Below are positions 14,989 through 22,234 of a stretch of DNA of 64,000 bases, piece after piece. Source of the stretch: Chryseobacterium sp. 7 (GTDB lineage: Bacteria > Bacteroidota > Bacteroidia > Flavobacteriales > Weeksellaceae); the NCBI RefSeq assembly GCF_003663845.1, contig NZ_RCCA01000001.1, positions 3,472,001 to 3,536,000 on the forward strand, read 5' to 3'. A model generated the notes under the pieces. It had not been told where the DNA came from. It saw nothing but the letters and a program-made list of their open reading frames with translations, and made no database searches. The position numbers and the translations under genes are program-made. Every line of letters starts with the position of its first letter. Within the stretch, counting starts at the first letter, position 1.

Positions 14989-16071
14989 TTAATTTTCGAA
15001 TTCTTTATCAGATGCAGCAATATTTCTAGCTCTTGCCAGCATAGGAATGGAAATAAGTCCCATCACCAGCATAATCACAATTTGCAGCGGTAAAGAAATA
15101 AAAGAATAGGTAAGTCCCATTTCACCTCCAAAATCAGCACTTTTCCCTATTGAAATAAAAAGAGCCATAAAACCATACTTCATCGCAAGATTATACGCTC
15201 CGATACCTCCACTGGCCGGAATAATCATTCCCAATGTTCCCACTACAATAATGAAAAAACCGTCTGCAAAAGTAAAATTTGATGTTTCAGGAAGTGCAAA
15301 GCACACCAGATATGCGGCAAAATAGTAGCAAATCCAGATTCCCAATGTATAAAGAATGAATTTTCCTTTTTCTTTTAGTTTAAAAACTGAAGTTAGCCCC
15401 TGAAGAATTCCTTTCCCAAAATTGATGAGTTTTTCTTTTTTATATTTATAAAGAAGGCCTAACCCAGTTAAAACCAATATCACAAGACCAATTTTAACAC
15501 ATAAATAAAAAGAATCAAAATCACTTATTCCCAATTTCATCATTTGCCTCTCAAAAAAATTAGGAACAAACTCTTCTTTTTCATCCTTCTTATCCATTAC
15601 GAAATGATAGAAAGCAAGAATTGCATTAAATTTAAAAATTCCTGTTAGAAGTAAAAATCCCATCATACATATAAGGTCTACTACTCTTTCCAAAATAATA
15701 GTCCCGATAGATTTATCTACAGGAACTTTTTCTACTCCATATAAAGCGGTAGCTCTTGCCACTTCTCCACTTCTTGGAATGGTAAGATTCATGAGATATC
15801 CAAATGATATGGACCACAGCGCATTGGAATTTGAAATTCTGTGTCCCATGGGTTCCAGCATCAGATTCCATCGGATCGCCCTGAACCAGTATGCAAGAAG
15901 ACCAAATACTGAGGCAAAAAGTACCCAAAGATAATTAGCCTTTGACAGAGACTTCTGAATCACTTTAAAATCCAATCCCCTTAAGGCGAGCCATAAAAAA
16001 AAGCCTGCAAAAGCAAGCGATATTACTATTGTAAGTATTGATTTTAACGGACTTTTTGATGTTTTCTCCAT
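14989..16071 (-). CDS. Flippase-like polytopic membrane protein (UPF0104 / lysylphosphatidylglycerol-synthase TM domain)
   Basis: 360 residues with about eight hydrophobic segments. It has the family features: an N-terminal segment followed by LRGLDF, the RAIRWNLMLEPMG region (residues about 64-76), NLTIPRSGEVARATALY (about 95-111), a region of high conservation, and IPASGGIGAYNLAMKYG (about 279-295). These are the hallmarks of the UPF0104 family, whose members flip or modify lipids. There is no catalytic domain of the MprF type. It begins 3 bases after panD, so the two share a transcript, though no functional link is known to me. Confidence 0.82.
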   Translation of the reverse strand: MEKTSKSPLKSILTIVISLAFAGFFLWLALRGLDFKVIQKSLSKANYLWVLFASVFGLLAYWFRAIRWNLMLEPMGHRISNSNALWSISFGYLMNLTIPRSGEVARATALYGVEKVPVDKSIGTIILERVVDLICMMGFLLLTGIFKFNAILAFYHFVMDKKDEKEEFVPNFFERQMMKLGISDFDSFYLCVKIGLVILVLTGLGLLYKYKKEKLINFGKGILQGLTSVFKLKEKGKFILYTLGIWICYYFAAYLVCFALPETSNFTFADGFFIIVVGTLGMIIPASGGIGAYNLAMKYGFMALFISIGKSADFGGEMGLTYSFISLPLQIVIMLVMGLISIPMLARARNIAASDKEFEN

Positions 16072-16074
16072 GTA

Positions 16075-16425
16075 CTACGTAAGAAGGTTTGTTTTTTCGT
16101 CCGGGAAAACGATTTTCGGCTGGAAATCTTTTGCCTCTTCCGGGGTCATCTGAGCATAAGCAATAATGATGATAATGTCATCTTTTTGCACTTTTCTTGC
16201 TGCAGGTCCATTAAGGCATACTTCTCCGGATTTTCTTTTTCCTTTGATCACGTAGGTATCAAAACGTTCTCCGTTGTTCACATTCACAATGTAGACCCTT
16301 TCTCCCACTACCAGACCGGCAGCTTCTATAAGATCTTCATCTATTGTTATACTCCCTATATAATTAAGGTCAGAGGCAGTTACTCTCACCCTATGAATCT
16401 TAGACTTGAAAACTTCTATTAACAT
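16075..16425 (-). CDS. panD: Aspartate 1-decarboxylase
   Basis: 116 residues. It makes beta-alanine from L-aspartate for pantothenate and coenzyme A. The proenzyme self-cleaves between Gly24 and Ser25 to form the pyruvoyl group; the site is seen in [13 protein letters not shown]. Other conserved parts are [14 protein letters not shown] and the late LNGPAAR (the oxyanion loop). Length and motifs match the family. A TAAATTTG box four bases before the ATG predicts a leaderless mRNA. Confidence 0.96.
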
Positions 16426-16429
16426 GATG

Positions 16430-16437
16430 CAAATTTA
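16430..16437 (-). promoter_or_regulatory. -7 box of panD (TAAATTTG), predicted leaderless
   Basis: A consensus match separated from the panD ATG by only CATC. It lies in the 399-bp divergent gap to the HU gene (16426-16824), which otherwise holds AT-rich sequence and the HU promoter. Confidence 0.6.
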
Positions 16438-16760
16438 TTAATAAAAATTAATAAAACAGGCCTTTCGTACGATTTTAAAACTCCCACAAACACAGGGGTT
16501 TAATTTTACAAAACACAAGGATTCTGAAAATTACTTATAGATTTAATAATCATATGCTTAAAAAAATTAATTGTTTATACGGAATTTAGGATTTAATAAA
16601 TACGAAAAATAATATTAACTTTTTGCTAAAGTCAATACACATAAGCATTTGGCATGATTTTAGTAACCTGTAACGTAGATTTTCTGTGAAAAGTGGAATT
16701 ATCATATTTTAACTGATTTCATCGAAAAGCAAAAAAATTTTACAACTTTTAATAAAAAAA

Positions 16761-16790
16761 TTGCACAATTAGAAAATAGTATTATATTTG
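16761..16790 (+). promoter_or_regulatory. HU promoter: TTG -33 and TATATTTG -7 with 19-bp spacing
   Basis: TTG at 16761-16763 and TATATTTG at 16783-16790 are separated by 19 bases, the textbook Bacteroidota housekeeping promoter. The ATG follows 34 bases after the -7 box. Confidence 0.8.
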
Positions 16791-16824
16791 CTATAATTAC
16801 GAACTAACTTTAATATTAAAAATT

Positions 16825-17115
16825 ATGAACAAGTCTGAATTAATCGACGCAATCGCAAAAGATGCAGGTATCACTAAAGTTGCAGCAAAAGCTGCTTTAG
16901 AATCTTTCATTGGTAATGTTACAACTACTTTAAAGAAAAAAGACGGAAAAGTTTCTTTAGTAGGTTTCGGTACTTTCTCAGTAGCTGAGAGAGCAGCTAG
17001 ACAAGGTATTAACCCTGCAACTAAAAAACCAATCAAAATTGCTGCTAAAAAAGTTGCTAAATTCAAAGCTGGAGCTGATTTATCAAATGCAGTTTCAGGT
17101 GCTAAGAAAAAATAA
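16825..17115 (+). CDS. HU-family DNA-binding protein
   Basis: A 96-residue histone-like protein that bends and compacts DNA as a dimer. The fold is complete: MNKSELIDAIAKDAGITKVAAKAALESF (N-terminal helices), VSLVGFGTFSVAERAARQGINPATKKPIKI (the beta arm with RxGxNPxT, about residues 46-75) and the C-terminal helix AKKVAKFKAGADLSNAV. A short Lys-rich tail follows. Strong promoter and clean terminator agree with an abundant protein. Codon use is biased towards A/T-ending highly expressed codons. Confidence 0.96.
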   Translation: MNKSELIDAIAKDAGITKVAAKAALESFIGNVTTTLKKKDGKVSLVGFGTFSVAERAARQGINPATKKPIKIAAKKVAKFKAGADLSNAVSGAKKK

Positions 17116-17139
17116 TCATTCAGATTACAAAAATTCAAG

Positions 17140-17167
17140 AGCTGTTTCTTAGAAACAGCTTTTTTTA
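17140..17167 (+). terminator. Terminator of the HU gene
   Basis: AGCTGTTTC and GAAACAGCT form a perfect stem around TTA, followed by seven T. Confidence 0.88.
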
Positions 17168-17205
17168 TTGCCAATAATGATAGAAAATTAAACCATTAAG
17201 ACGTT

Positions 17206-17280
17206 TTAGCGGGCTAAGAATTATTAAGTTTTGGCTAAAGCCTCTATCACTATATATAATAAAATAAGCGGGCTAAAGCC
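17206..17280. repeat. GGGCTAAAGCC-type intergenic repeats left of the IS
   Basis: Three related pieces occur: GCGGGCTAA at 17209-17217, TTTTGGCTAAAGCC at 17229-17242, and GCGGGCTAAAGCC at 17268-17280. Removing the IS joins the last to CGCTCC, giving the perfect hairpin GCGGGCTAAAGCCCGC. A relative is at 8818-8835. Confidence 0.6.
17271..17280. repeat. Left copy of the 10-bp target-site duplication
   Basis: GGCTAAAGCC directly abuts the left inverted repeat; the identical right copy is at 18680-18689. Confidence 0.8.
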
Positions 17281-18679
17281 TAGTCATGGTCGGAAGAAAT
17301 TTCCGACCATTTTTTATGTTTTAAGTTTTGAAGACTTTTGCAGGATCCCCCCCCGCAAATATTATTAAAATTGCGGTAATCATATCCCGAAGTTCCATAG
17401 CGATGCGTCTTTTAGCTGTTTTATATCCTAAATTGTTTACTTTTTTGTAAATCAAGAGCAGCATAGAAGCAATCATTGTCATGTAGAGCATTACTTCAAT
17501 TCCGTTTTTATTGAGCGAAACAAGATGGCTTAAATTCAACTCTTGTTTCATAAATCTGAAGAATACCTCAATATCCCACCTTTTACGGTAATAATCCGAT
17601 ATTTCTTTGGCAGAAAGTTCAAATTCGTTGGTTATGAACCAAAGTTCTTTAGCTGTTTTTTCATTTTTGATAACGATCAACCGAAAATATGTTTCTACTT
17701 TTTCTTCACGATGATGAATATTTCCCCGTTTGTTTTGGATGGGTTTTCCGGTGTAAAGCTTCACTTTGCTGTCTTTAATAACTCCCCAATCATCCCATTT
17801 TATTGGGGTTTCTGTTTTAATAAAAGATTCAATCTCTTCATATTTCCTGTTTTCTTTGGAACGGATAATAAATTTCAGAAGCTTTTCTTCAAAATCTTTC
17901 ATCGTCCTTGTAGACTGGATCCCTCTGTCTATGATATAAATATTATCATGATGATCTTCTTTTTTCACCTGGTTCAGAACAGCCTGGGCAAGAGCATTAT
18001 CTTCTGTTGAGTATTTTTGCCCCGTAAAAACATCTACCGCTGATGGCAAAATTCCGTCAAATGAAAAACTGAATTTCACTAATTTTTTTCCACTTTTCTG
18101 ATCAATTCCTTCTTTAAGCTTGTTACATGTATCAGCTACAATGGTACTGTCAACTCTGATTAAGTTGTATTTTTCGATTTCTGTCTTGGAATAAAGTTCC
18201 GAAAATCTTTCGTACATCTGTTCGTAGATTTCTAGGAAATAATTGGAATCAATTTTTGAAAGCCTCTCAGAAATTGAACTCCTTCGAATCTTTTCCTCTT
18301 CCCCTAAGCCAAATAACGCTTTGAATCCACTGCTATTAAAAGTATCTTCGAGTGTTCTTTGACTTAATTTTTCATTATCAAATATGCAATACAAAAGCAG
18401 GTAGAATATTTTTCTTCCATGCAAAACTTTACTATAATAATCCACTTTTGTACTTGCGGAAAGGTGACTTAAAAGTGCTTCGGGAATAAATTCTAAAACA
18501 TCTTTAAGTGATATTTTGTGATCTTTAAAAACTGACATAAACAATTGATTATCAGCAATAAAGATACAAAAAATGAAAAAATAAAACAAATTAAATAGTT
18601 GATAATCAATTAATTACAATAATAATATTGAATATCTAAAAACAAAAAGTCGGAAGAAAAAATCTTCCGACCATGACTA
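17281..18679. mobile_element. Complete IS4-family insertion sequence, 1399 bp
   Basis: 17-bp perfect terminal inverted repeats (TAGTCATGGTCGGAAGA at 17281-17297 and its complement at 18663-18679) enclose one transposase. They are flanked by a 10-bp direct repeat GGCTAAAGCC (17271-17280 and 18680-18689), the target duplication size usual for IS4-group elements. Each end also folds on itself (ATGGTCGGAA / TTCCGACCAT at the left, GTCGGAAGA / TCTTCCGAC at the right); the left hairpin likely terminates the transposase transcript and the right one could limit read-in. Because the target is itself palindromic, the exact ends could shift by a few bases. Confidence 0.9.
17321..18538 (-). CDS. IS4-family DDE transposase
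   Basis: 405 residues from the Met at 18538 (MSVFKDHKISLKDVL); the frame is open 17 codons further, but that part (FYFFIFCIFIADN) looks like promoter sequence. DDE residues are visible: Asp in IRVDSTIVADTC, Asp in YIIDRGIQSTR and Glu in DIEVFFRFMKQEL. The IS4 signature Y-x2-R-x3-E-x6-K is intact in YRKRWDIEVFFRFMK. The end AGGDPAKVFKT contains a run of eight G that keeps the frame. No stop or frameshift was seen, so the element may be active. Confidence 0.93.
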   Translation of the reverse strand: MSVFKDHKISLKDVLEFIPEALLSHLSASTKVDYYSKVLHGRKIFYLLLYCIFDNEKLSQRTLEDTFNSSGFKALFGLGEEEKIRRSSISERLSKIDSNYFLEIYEQMYERFSELYSKTEIEKYNLIRVDSTIVADTCNKLKEGIDQKSGKKLVKFSFSFDGILPSAVDVFTGQKYSTEDNALAQAVLNQVKKEDHHDNIYIIDRGIQSTRTMKDFEEKLLKFIIRSKENRKYEEIESFIKTETPIKWDDWGVIKDSKVKLYTGKPIQNKRGNIHHREEKVETYFRLIVIKNEKTAKELWFITNEFELSAKEISDYYRKRWDIEVFFRFMKQELNLSHLVSLNKNGIEVMLYMTMIASMLLLIYKKVNNLGYKTAKRRIAMELRDMITAILIIFAGGDPAKVFKT

Positions 18680-18689
18680 GGCTAAAGCC
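18680..18689. repeat. Right copy of the 10-bp target-site duplication
   Basis: GGCTAAAGCC, identical to 17271-17280, continues into CGCTCC and so carries the other half of the interrupted hairpin repeat. Confidence 0.8.
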
Positions 18690-18742
18690 CGCTCCTATTG
18701 ATAGTACAAAGTTTATATTTTCAGGATGCCAGTATCTCATCA

Positions 18743-18780
18743 CTAACATCTAACTTCTAACTTCTAGCTTCTAATTTTCC
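18743..18780. repeat. CTTCTAACTTCTAG-type intergenic repeat
   Basis: Short tandem degenerate units of CTAACTT/CTAGCTT. The complementary version (CTAGAAGTTAGAGGTTAGAAG) occurs at 53391-53414, so the family is dispersed in both orientations. Confidence 0.5.
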
Positions 18781-18781
18781 A

Positions 18782-19422
18782 TTAAGGTGCCAGTCTCGAA
18801 ATCTTCCAGTCCAGATCTTCTAACTGATAAATAATCCTGTCGTGAAGGCGGTTGGGTCTTCCCTGCCAGAATTCAATTTCGTAAGGTCTTGCAAGGTACC
18901 CCCCCAATTCGTTGGCCTTGGCACTTCAGTATTTTCATATTCTTTCTCCAGCTCTTTCAGTTTTTCTTCCAAAAACTCTTTGTTCGGAATCACCTGGCTT
19001 TGTGGAGAAACTACAGCTCCCAACTGACTTCCTTTCGGTCTTGAATGAAAATAACCATCACTCAGGTTTTCCGCTACTTTTTCCAGATCTGCTTTGATGA
19101 TAATTTGTCTTTCAAGATTAGGCCAGAAAAAATGCAGACATGCTTTATGATTATTTTCTATTGCTTTTCCTTTTCTGCTGTTATAATTGGTGTAAAAAAT
19201 AAATCCTTCATGGGTATATGCTTTCAAAAGTACCATTCTCGTTCTCGGACACCCGTCTTCCTCTACTGTAGAAACCGCCATAGCATTGGCTTCCGAGATC
19301 ATTGGGCTTTCACTTGCCTCCAAAAACCAGCCTCTAAACTGCTCAATTGGATTTTGTTTTATCTCACTTTCAATAAGTTGGGATTTATCGTACACTTTTC
19401 TTTTGTCGTGCAGGTTTTCCAT
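18782..19422 (-). pseudogene. pdxH: Pyridoxamine 5'-phosphate oxidase, frameshifted near the C-terminus
   Basis: The enzyme oxidises pyridoxamine and pyridoxine phosphates to pyridoxal phosphate with FMN. The first 175 residues are normal (RTRMVLLKAYTHEGFIFYTNY, SRPKGSQLGAVVSPQSQVI). After PTNWGG the frame is wrong and stops at residue 200. In the next frame the family C-terminus follows at once: [21 protein letters not shown] and then the end WKISRLAP, with TAA at 18782-18784. The break lies in a run of seven C at 18899-18905; one extra base would restore a 213-residue enzyme, the family's usual length. The lost part contains the substrate- and FMN-binding RPNRLHDR motif. It may be a real mutation, a slippage-prone switch or a homopolymer sequencing error. 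Confidence 0.88.
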
Positions 19423-19435
19423 AAATATTTTTTAT

Positions 19436-19443
19436 TAAATTTG
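19436..19443 (+). promoter_or_regulatory. -7 box of the AlgH gene (TAAATTTG), predicted leaderless
   Basis: Ends three bases before the ATG at 19447, in the short divergent gap to pdxH. Confidence 0.6.
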
Positions 19444-19446
19444 AGT

Positions 19447-19995
19447 ATGAATCACTCATACAAAGGTAAAATATTAATCTCGACACCTGACATTTCCGGC
19501 GATATTTTTTCACGATCGGTAGTGCTGGTTATTGAACATAATGAAAGTGGTGCATTTGGTTTGATACTGAATAAAAAAAACAGCCAGATGAGCAGCAAGT
19601 TCAAAGATTTTTTTGACTTTAAAATTGAGGTCTATGATGGCGGTCCTGTAGAGAACGACAAGGTATTTTTCATTGTAAAAGGTAAAAGAGTTACAGAAGT
19701 ATACACCGATATTACTGATGAATATTACCTTACTGAAGATATTGAACGTATCATTAATGCTGTTTTAAGCAGTGAACTGGATATTGAACACATAAAAATA
19801 TTTTCAGGATATTCCGGATGGTCTCCCGGCCAGCTGGATACTGAAGTTCAGAGAAAAATGTGGACTGTAGTAGATGTTTACAATCTGGATTATACCCTTC
19901 CCAATGATCAGACGCTCTGGAAGTCTATTATGCAGAATCTTGGGGGTGAATTTCTTCTGTGGGCTAATTCACCTGAAGACATTTCATTGAACTAA
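19447..19995 (+). CDS. YqgE/AlgH family protein
   Basis: 182 residues of a conserved family with unclear function, once linked to alginate regulation. Typical features: KGKILISTPDISGDIFSRSVVLVIEHNE (residues 5-32), GAFGLILNKK, YDGGPVENDKVFFI (about 59-72), FSGYSGWSPGQLDTEV (about 118-133) and the final W in FLLWAN. The frame is open upstream to 19045 across pdxH, but the AlgH family begins at 19447, right behind the -7 box. Confidence 0.9.
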   Translation: MNHSYKGKILISTPDISGDIFSRSVVLVIEHNESGAFGLILNKKNSQMSSKFKDFFDFKIEVYDGGPVENDKVFFIVKGKRVTEVYTDITDEYYLTEDIERIINAVLSSELDIEHIKIFSGYSGWSPGQLDTEVQRKMWTVVDVYNLDYTLPNDQTLWKSIMQNLGGEFLLWANSPEDISLN

Positions 19996-20099
19996 AAAGT
20001 ATATTTTTCGCGCCATTTACACAATTAACAAACTTTAAGATTCTTTTAACCAATTTTAAAGAAAGTTTTTCCGTTCTTTGAAAAACTAAAATCACTGAT

Positions 20100-20681
20100 A
20101 TGAAAGGTATTACATTACTGGCTTTATCAATATTTTCTACCGCATTTTTATCATTTACTCCTGTCAACAAAAAATACATTGTCATAGATGCCGGGCATGG
20201 CGGAAATGATTTTGGGGCTACCCATGGTGAAATTCTGGAAAAAAATATTGCATTAAGCGTTGCTAAGGAAATCCGGAAGATCAATGAAAGTCAGGACAAA
20301 TATGAAGTTATTTTAACGAGAGATTCTGACAGTTATCCTACTCTTTCCGAGAGAACCAATCAAATCAACAAACTGAACCCTGAAATGGTGATTTCCCTTC
20401 ACGTAAACTCTTCTCCTGAAAAAGAGAGGGATGATAACGGATTTGAAGTATATGTTCAGAACTCTGATGTCTCAAAGGAATTGGCTGGAAAAATTTATAA
20501 GAAATTCAATGCCCGTAAAATTTCGGAGAGCAATCTTCATATTTTAAGAGAAACTAAGGCTCCTGCTGTATTGGTAGAGCTTGGATTCATCAATAATTCT
20601 GAAAACAGGAATTATATCACCAGTGAAAAAGGGCAAAAGGAAATTGCACAGAAATTTGTTGAAATCATCAACGAATACTAA
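20100..20681 (+). CDS. N-acetylmuramoyl-L-alanine amidase (Amidase_3), exported
   Basis: 193 residues. It cleaves the amide between N-acetylmuramic acid and the stem peptide of peptidoglycan in the periplasm. A short signal peptide (residues 1-19) precedes the catalytic domain. Zinc ligands are visible: His33 in DAGHGGND, Glu47 in EILEKNIAL and His101 in SLHVNSS, with catalytic Glu160 in LVELGFINN. The domain is minimal, without LysM or SPOR extensions. It stands alone and is closed by a strong terminator. Confidence 0.93.
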   Translation: MKGITLLALSIFSTAFLSFTPVNKKYIVIDAGHGGNDFGATHGEILEKNIALSVAKEIRKINESQDKYEVILTRDSDSYPTLSERTNQINKLNPEMVISLHVNSSPEKERDDNGFEVYVQNSDVSKELAGKIYKKFNARKISESNLHILRETKAPAVLVELGFINNSENRNYITSEKGQKEIAQKFVEIINEY

Positions 20682-20712
20682 ATAAAATACAAGTTCTGAT
20701 TTATTCAGAATA

Positions 20713-20756
20713 AAACCCGGTAAAGGACTTCTGGAACTTTGTTGTTTACCGGGTTT
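20713..20756 (+). terminator. Terminator between the amidase and the convergent aminotransferase
   Basis: AAACCCGGTAAA pairs with TTTACCGGGTTT around a 20-base loop. It is symmetrical enough to serve both convergent genes. Confidence 0.7.
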
Positions 20757-20765
20757 GTCAATTTT

Positions 20766-21581
20766 TTATTGATTAAAACTTTTCTTCCAGCTTTCCACCA
20801 ATTCTGAGAAACGGTAGCTTTCAAAAGTCTTATTTCTTATCTTACCTACAGAAAATATACCCTTCTCGTCAGAAATCATTAAAATTTCTTCAGCTTTCTG
20901 AGATTCGAATGCAATAATCTCGTGTTCCTGGATATCTGCCAGATTATTTTTATGTAAAAAAGTAACAAAATTTTCCATTAAAGGAGAAATGTAAGCTCCT
21001 TCAGTCTGTTTTGGTACTTTAATAATATCACCTTCCAAAAAAAGAAGATTTCCCACAGTAGTACGTGCAATTCTCTTATTAGGATTCAGCAGAATTACGT
21101 CATCAAGGTCATTTTCCTGTGCATAGATCGCTCCGTAGATATTTTCCGGACAGTGAACTCTGATATTACTCAAAAGGTTGTTATTCACGTTAATTTCTTT
21201 CGTCAGATCCAGCTCTAAAGGTCTTTGATGAACTGCCAGCACATCCTCCATTTCTGCAACTTCGTAAAAATAGGAAACAGAAGATTTTGCCAATGTTACT
21301 CCATCATTATTTCTGAATACCTGGAAATTGATAATTCCGTTCTTTACTCCTTTCCCTTCAATAATTTCTTTTTGAAAAAGAGTCTGAAAAAACTCCAGTG
21401 TGTAAGTTAAAGGAATATTCAGTCTCATCTTTCTCATGGAAGCCATCAGGAAAAAATAGCATTCTTCGTCCATGATCAATCCACCGTTTCTTACAAAGAA
21501 AGAAACCTTCACTGCGTCTCCCCAAAGAAAGGCTCTGTTCTTTACACTTAACTCGTCTGATGTAAAATATTGATTTTCCAA
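20766..21581 (-). CDS. Class IV aminotransferase-fold protein lacking the PLP lysine
   Basis: 271 residues, the length of 4-amino-4-deoxychorismate lyase or branched-chain aminotransferase relatives. Fold signs include NRAFLWGDAVKVSFFVRNG at the start, then ENDLDDVILLNPNKRIARTTVGNLLFLEGD (about residues 156-185), matching the family's (D)EALLLN..G.v.E....NlF segment. The lysine that binds PLP usually sits about 20 residues before this, in a K-x-x-N context. Here the corresponding place reads LSNIRVHCPENI, with Arg141. If the alignment is right, the protein cannot form the internal aldimine and may be a pseudoenzyme or a changed catalyst. Monocistronic, between two terminators. Confidence 0.75.
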   Translation of the reverse strand: MENQYFTSDELSVKNRAFLWGDAVKVSFFVRNGGLIMDEECYFFLMASMRKMRLNIPLTYTLEFFQTLFQKEIIEGKGVKNGIINFQVFRNNDGVTLAKSSVSYFYEVAEMEDVLAVHQRPLELDLTKEINVNNNLLSNIRVHCPENIYGAIYAQENDLDDVILLNPNKRIARTTVGNLLFLEGDIIKVPKQTEGAYISPLMENFVTFLHKNNLADIQEHEIIAFESQKAEEILMISDEKGIFSVGKIRNKTFESYRFSELVESWKKSFNQ

Positions 21582-21611
21582 TTTTTGATGTGATTTATTT
21601 ACAAAAAAATA

Positions 21612-21631
21612 ATGAACGATAAATCGTTCAT
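21612..21631 (-). terminator. Terminator after the START-domain gene
   Basis: ATGAACGAT pairs perfectly with ATCGTTCAT around two bases, followed on the minus strand by TATTTTTTT. Confidence 0.75.
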
Positions 21632-21659
21632 CAGTTTTATCATTTAATATAGCCCGGTA

Positions 21660-22046
21660 TTACGCCGCACCCAATTTTATTCTCAGGTTCTCAATAAGAT
21701 TTTCCCAATACATTGCATTTTCCTCTTCATCACCTTCTTCACAGAAATCTGTAATATTTAAAGCAAGATCTTCTGTAATATCATCAATTGTGATTGTCAT
21801 TTCAAAGAAATTTTTTGTTCCTTCATCTTCTTCCCATCTGAAACGTACGAAACCCTCAGGCTTATATCTGATCAAAGTGGCCTTCTCAGCAGGTCCTCCG
21901 CCCCAGCTAAAAAAGAAATCATCGCCTTTCTCTGTTACCTCATCCGCAAACCATTCAGACAATCCCTCTGCAGTCGCCAGATATTCGTACAAAATCTCTG
22001 ATAAACAGTGCATTGGAAATTCGTAATGGACTTTATGTTTCGCCAT
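21660..22046 (-). CDS. START-like (SRPBCC/AHSA1-type) small protein
   Basis: 128 residues. The layout is a START-like helix-grip fold: an N-terminal strand (HKVHYEFPMHC), helix YEYLATAEGLSEWFADEV (about residues 20-37), strands including FFFSWGGGPAEKATLIRY and VRFRWEEDEG, and a long C-terminal helix (ENAMYWENLIENLRIKLG). Such proteins bind lipids or chaperone partners; the ligand here is unknown. It is strongly acidic and conserved in Bacteroidota. Single gene with its own terminator. Confidence 0.75.
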   Translation of the reverse strand: MAKHKVHYEFPMHCLSEILYEYLATAEGLSEWFADEVTEKGDDFFFSWGGGPAEKATLIRYKPEGFVRFRWEEDEGTKNFFEMTITIDDITEDLALNITDFCEEGDEEENAMYWENLIENLRIKLGAA

Positions 22047-22203
22047 ATAATCTTTGTTTTATCGTCCCGCAATATATAAATTAATTTTTTTATTACGCAA
22101 AAAAACAATTACTTTTTTATAGAATCTGCATGATATTTATCACAGGATTTAAATCTTTATTACATTAAGTTTTAAGGCTTAATTATGCCATGTAAAGCAT
22201 AAA

Positions 22204-22228
22204 AAAATCTCTCCTTTTCAGAGAGATT
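22204..22228 (-). terminator. Terminator after the class III aminotransferase
   Basis: AAATCTCTC and GAGAGATTT form a perfect stem, followed by a T run on the minus strand. Confidence 0.8.
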
Positions 22229-22234
22229 TTATCT

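Noticed and set aside
17341..17354. Possible frameshift at the run of eight C in the transposase
   Set aside because: The frame through the run gives AGGDPAKVFKT, the normal end of related transposases, so no shift is needed.
19045..19446. Long upstream extension of the AlgH reading frame (would give 316 residues)
   Set aside because: It runs antisense through pdxH, has no family similarity, and the AlgH family and the -7 box both point to the ATG at 19447.
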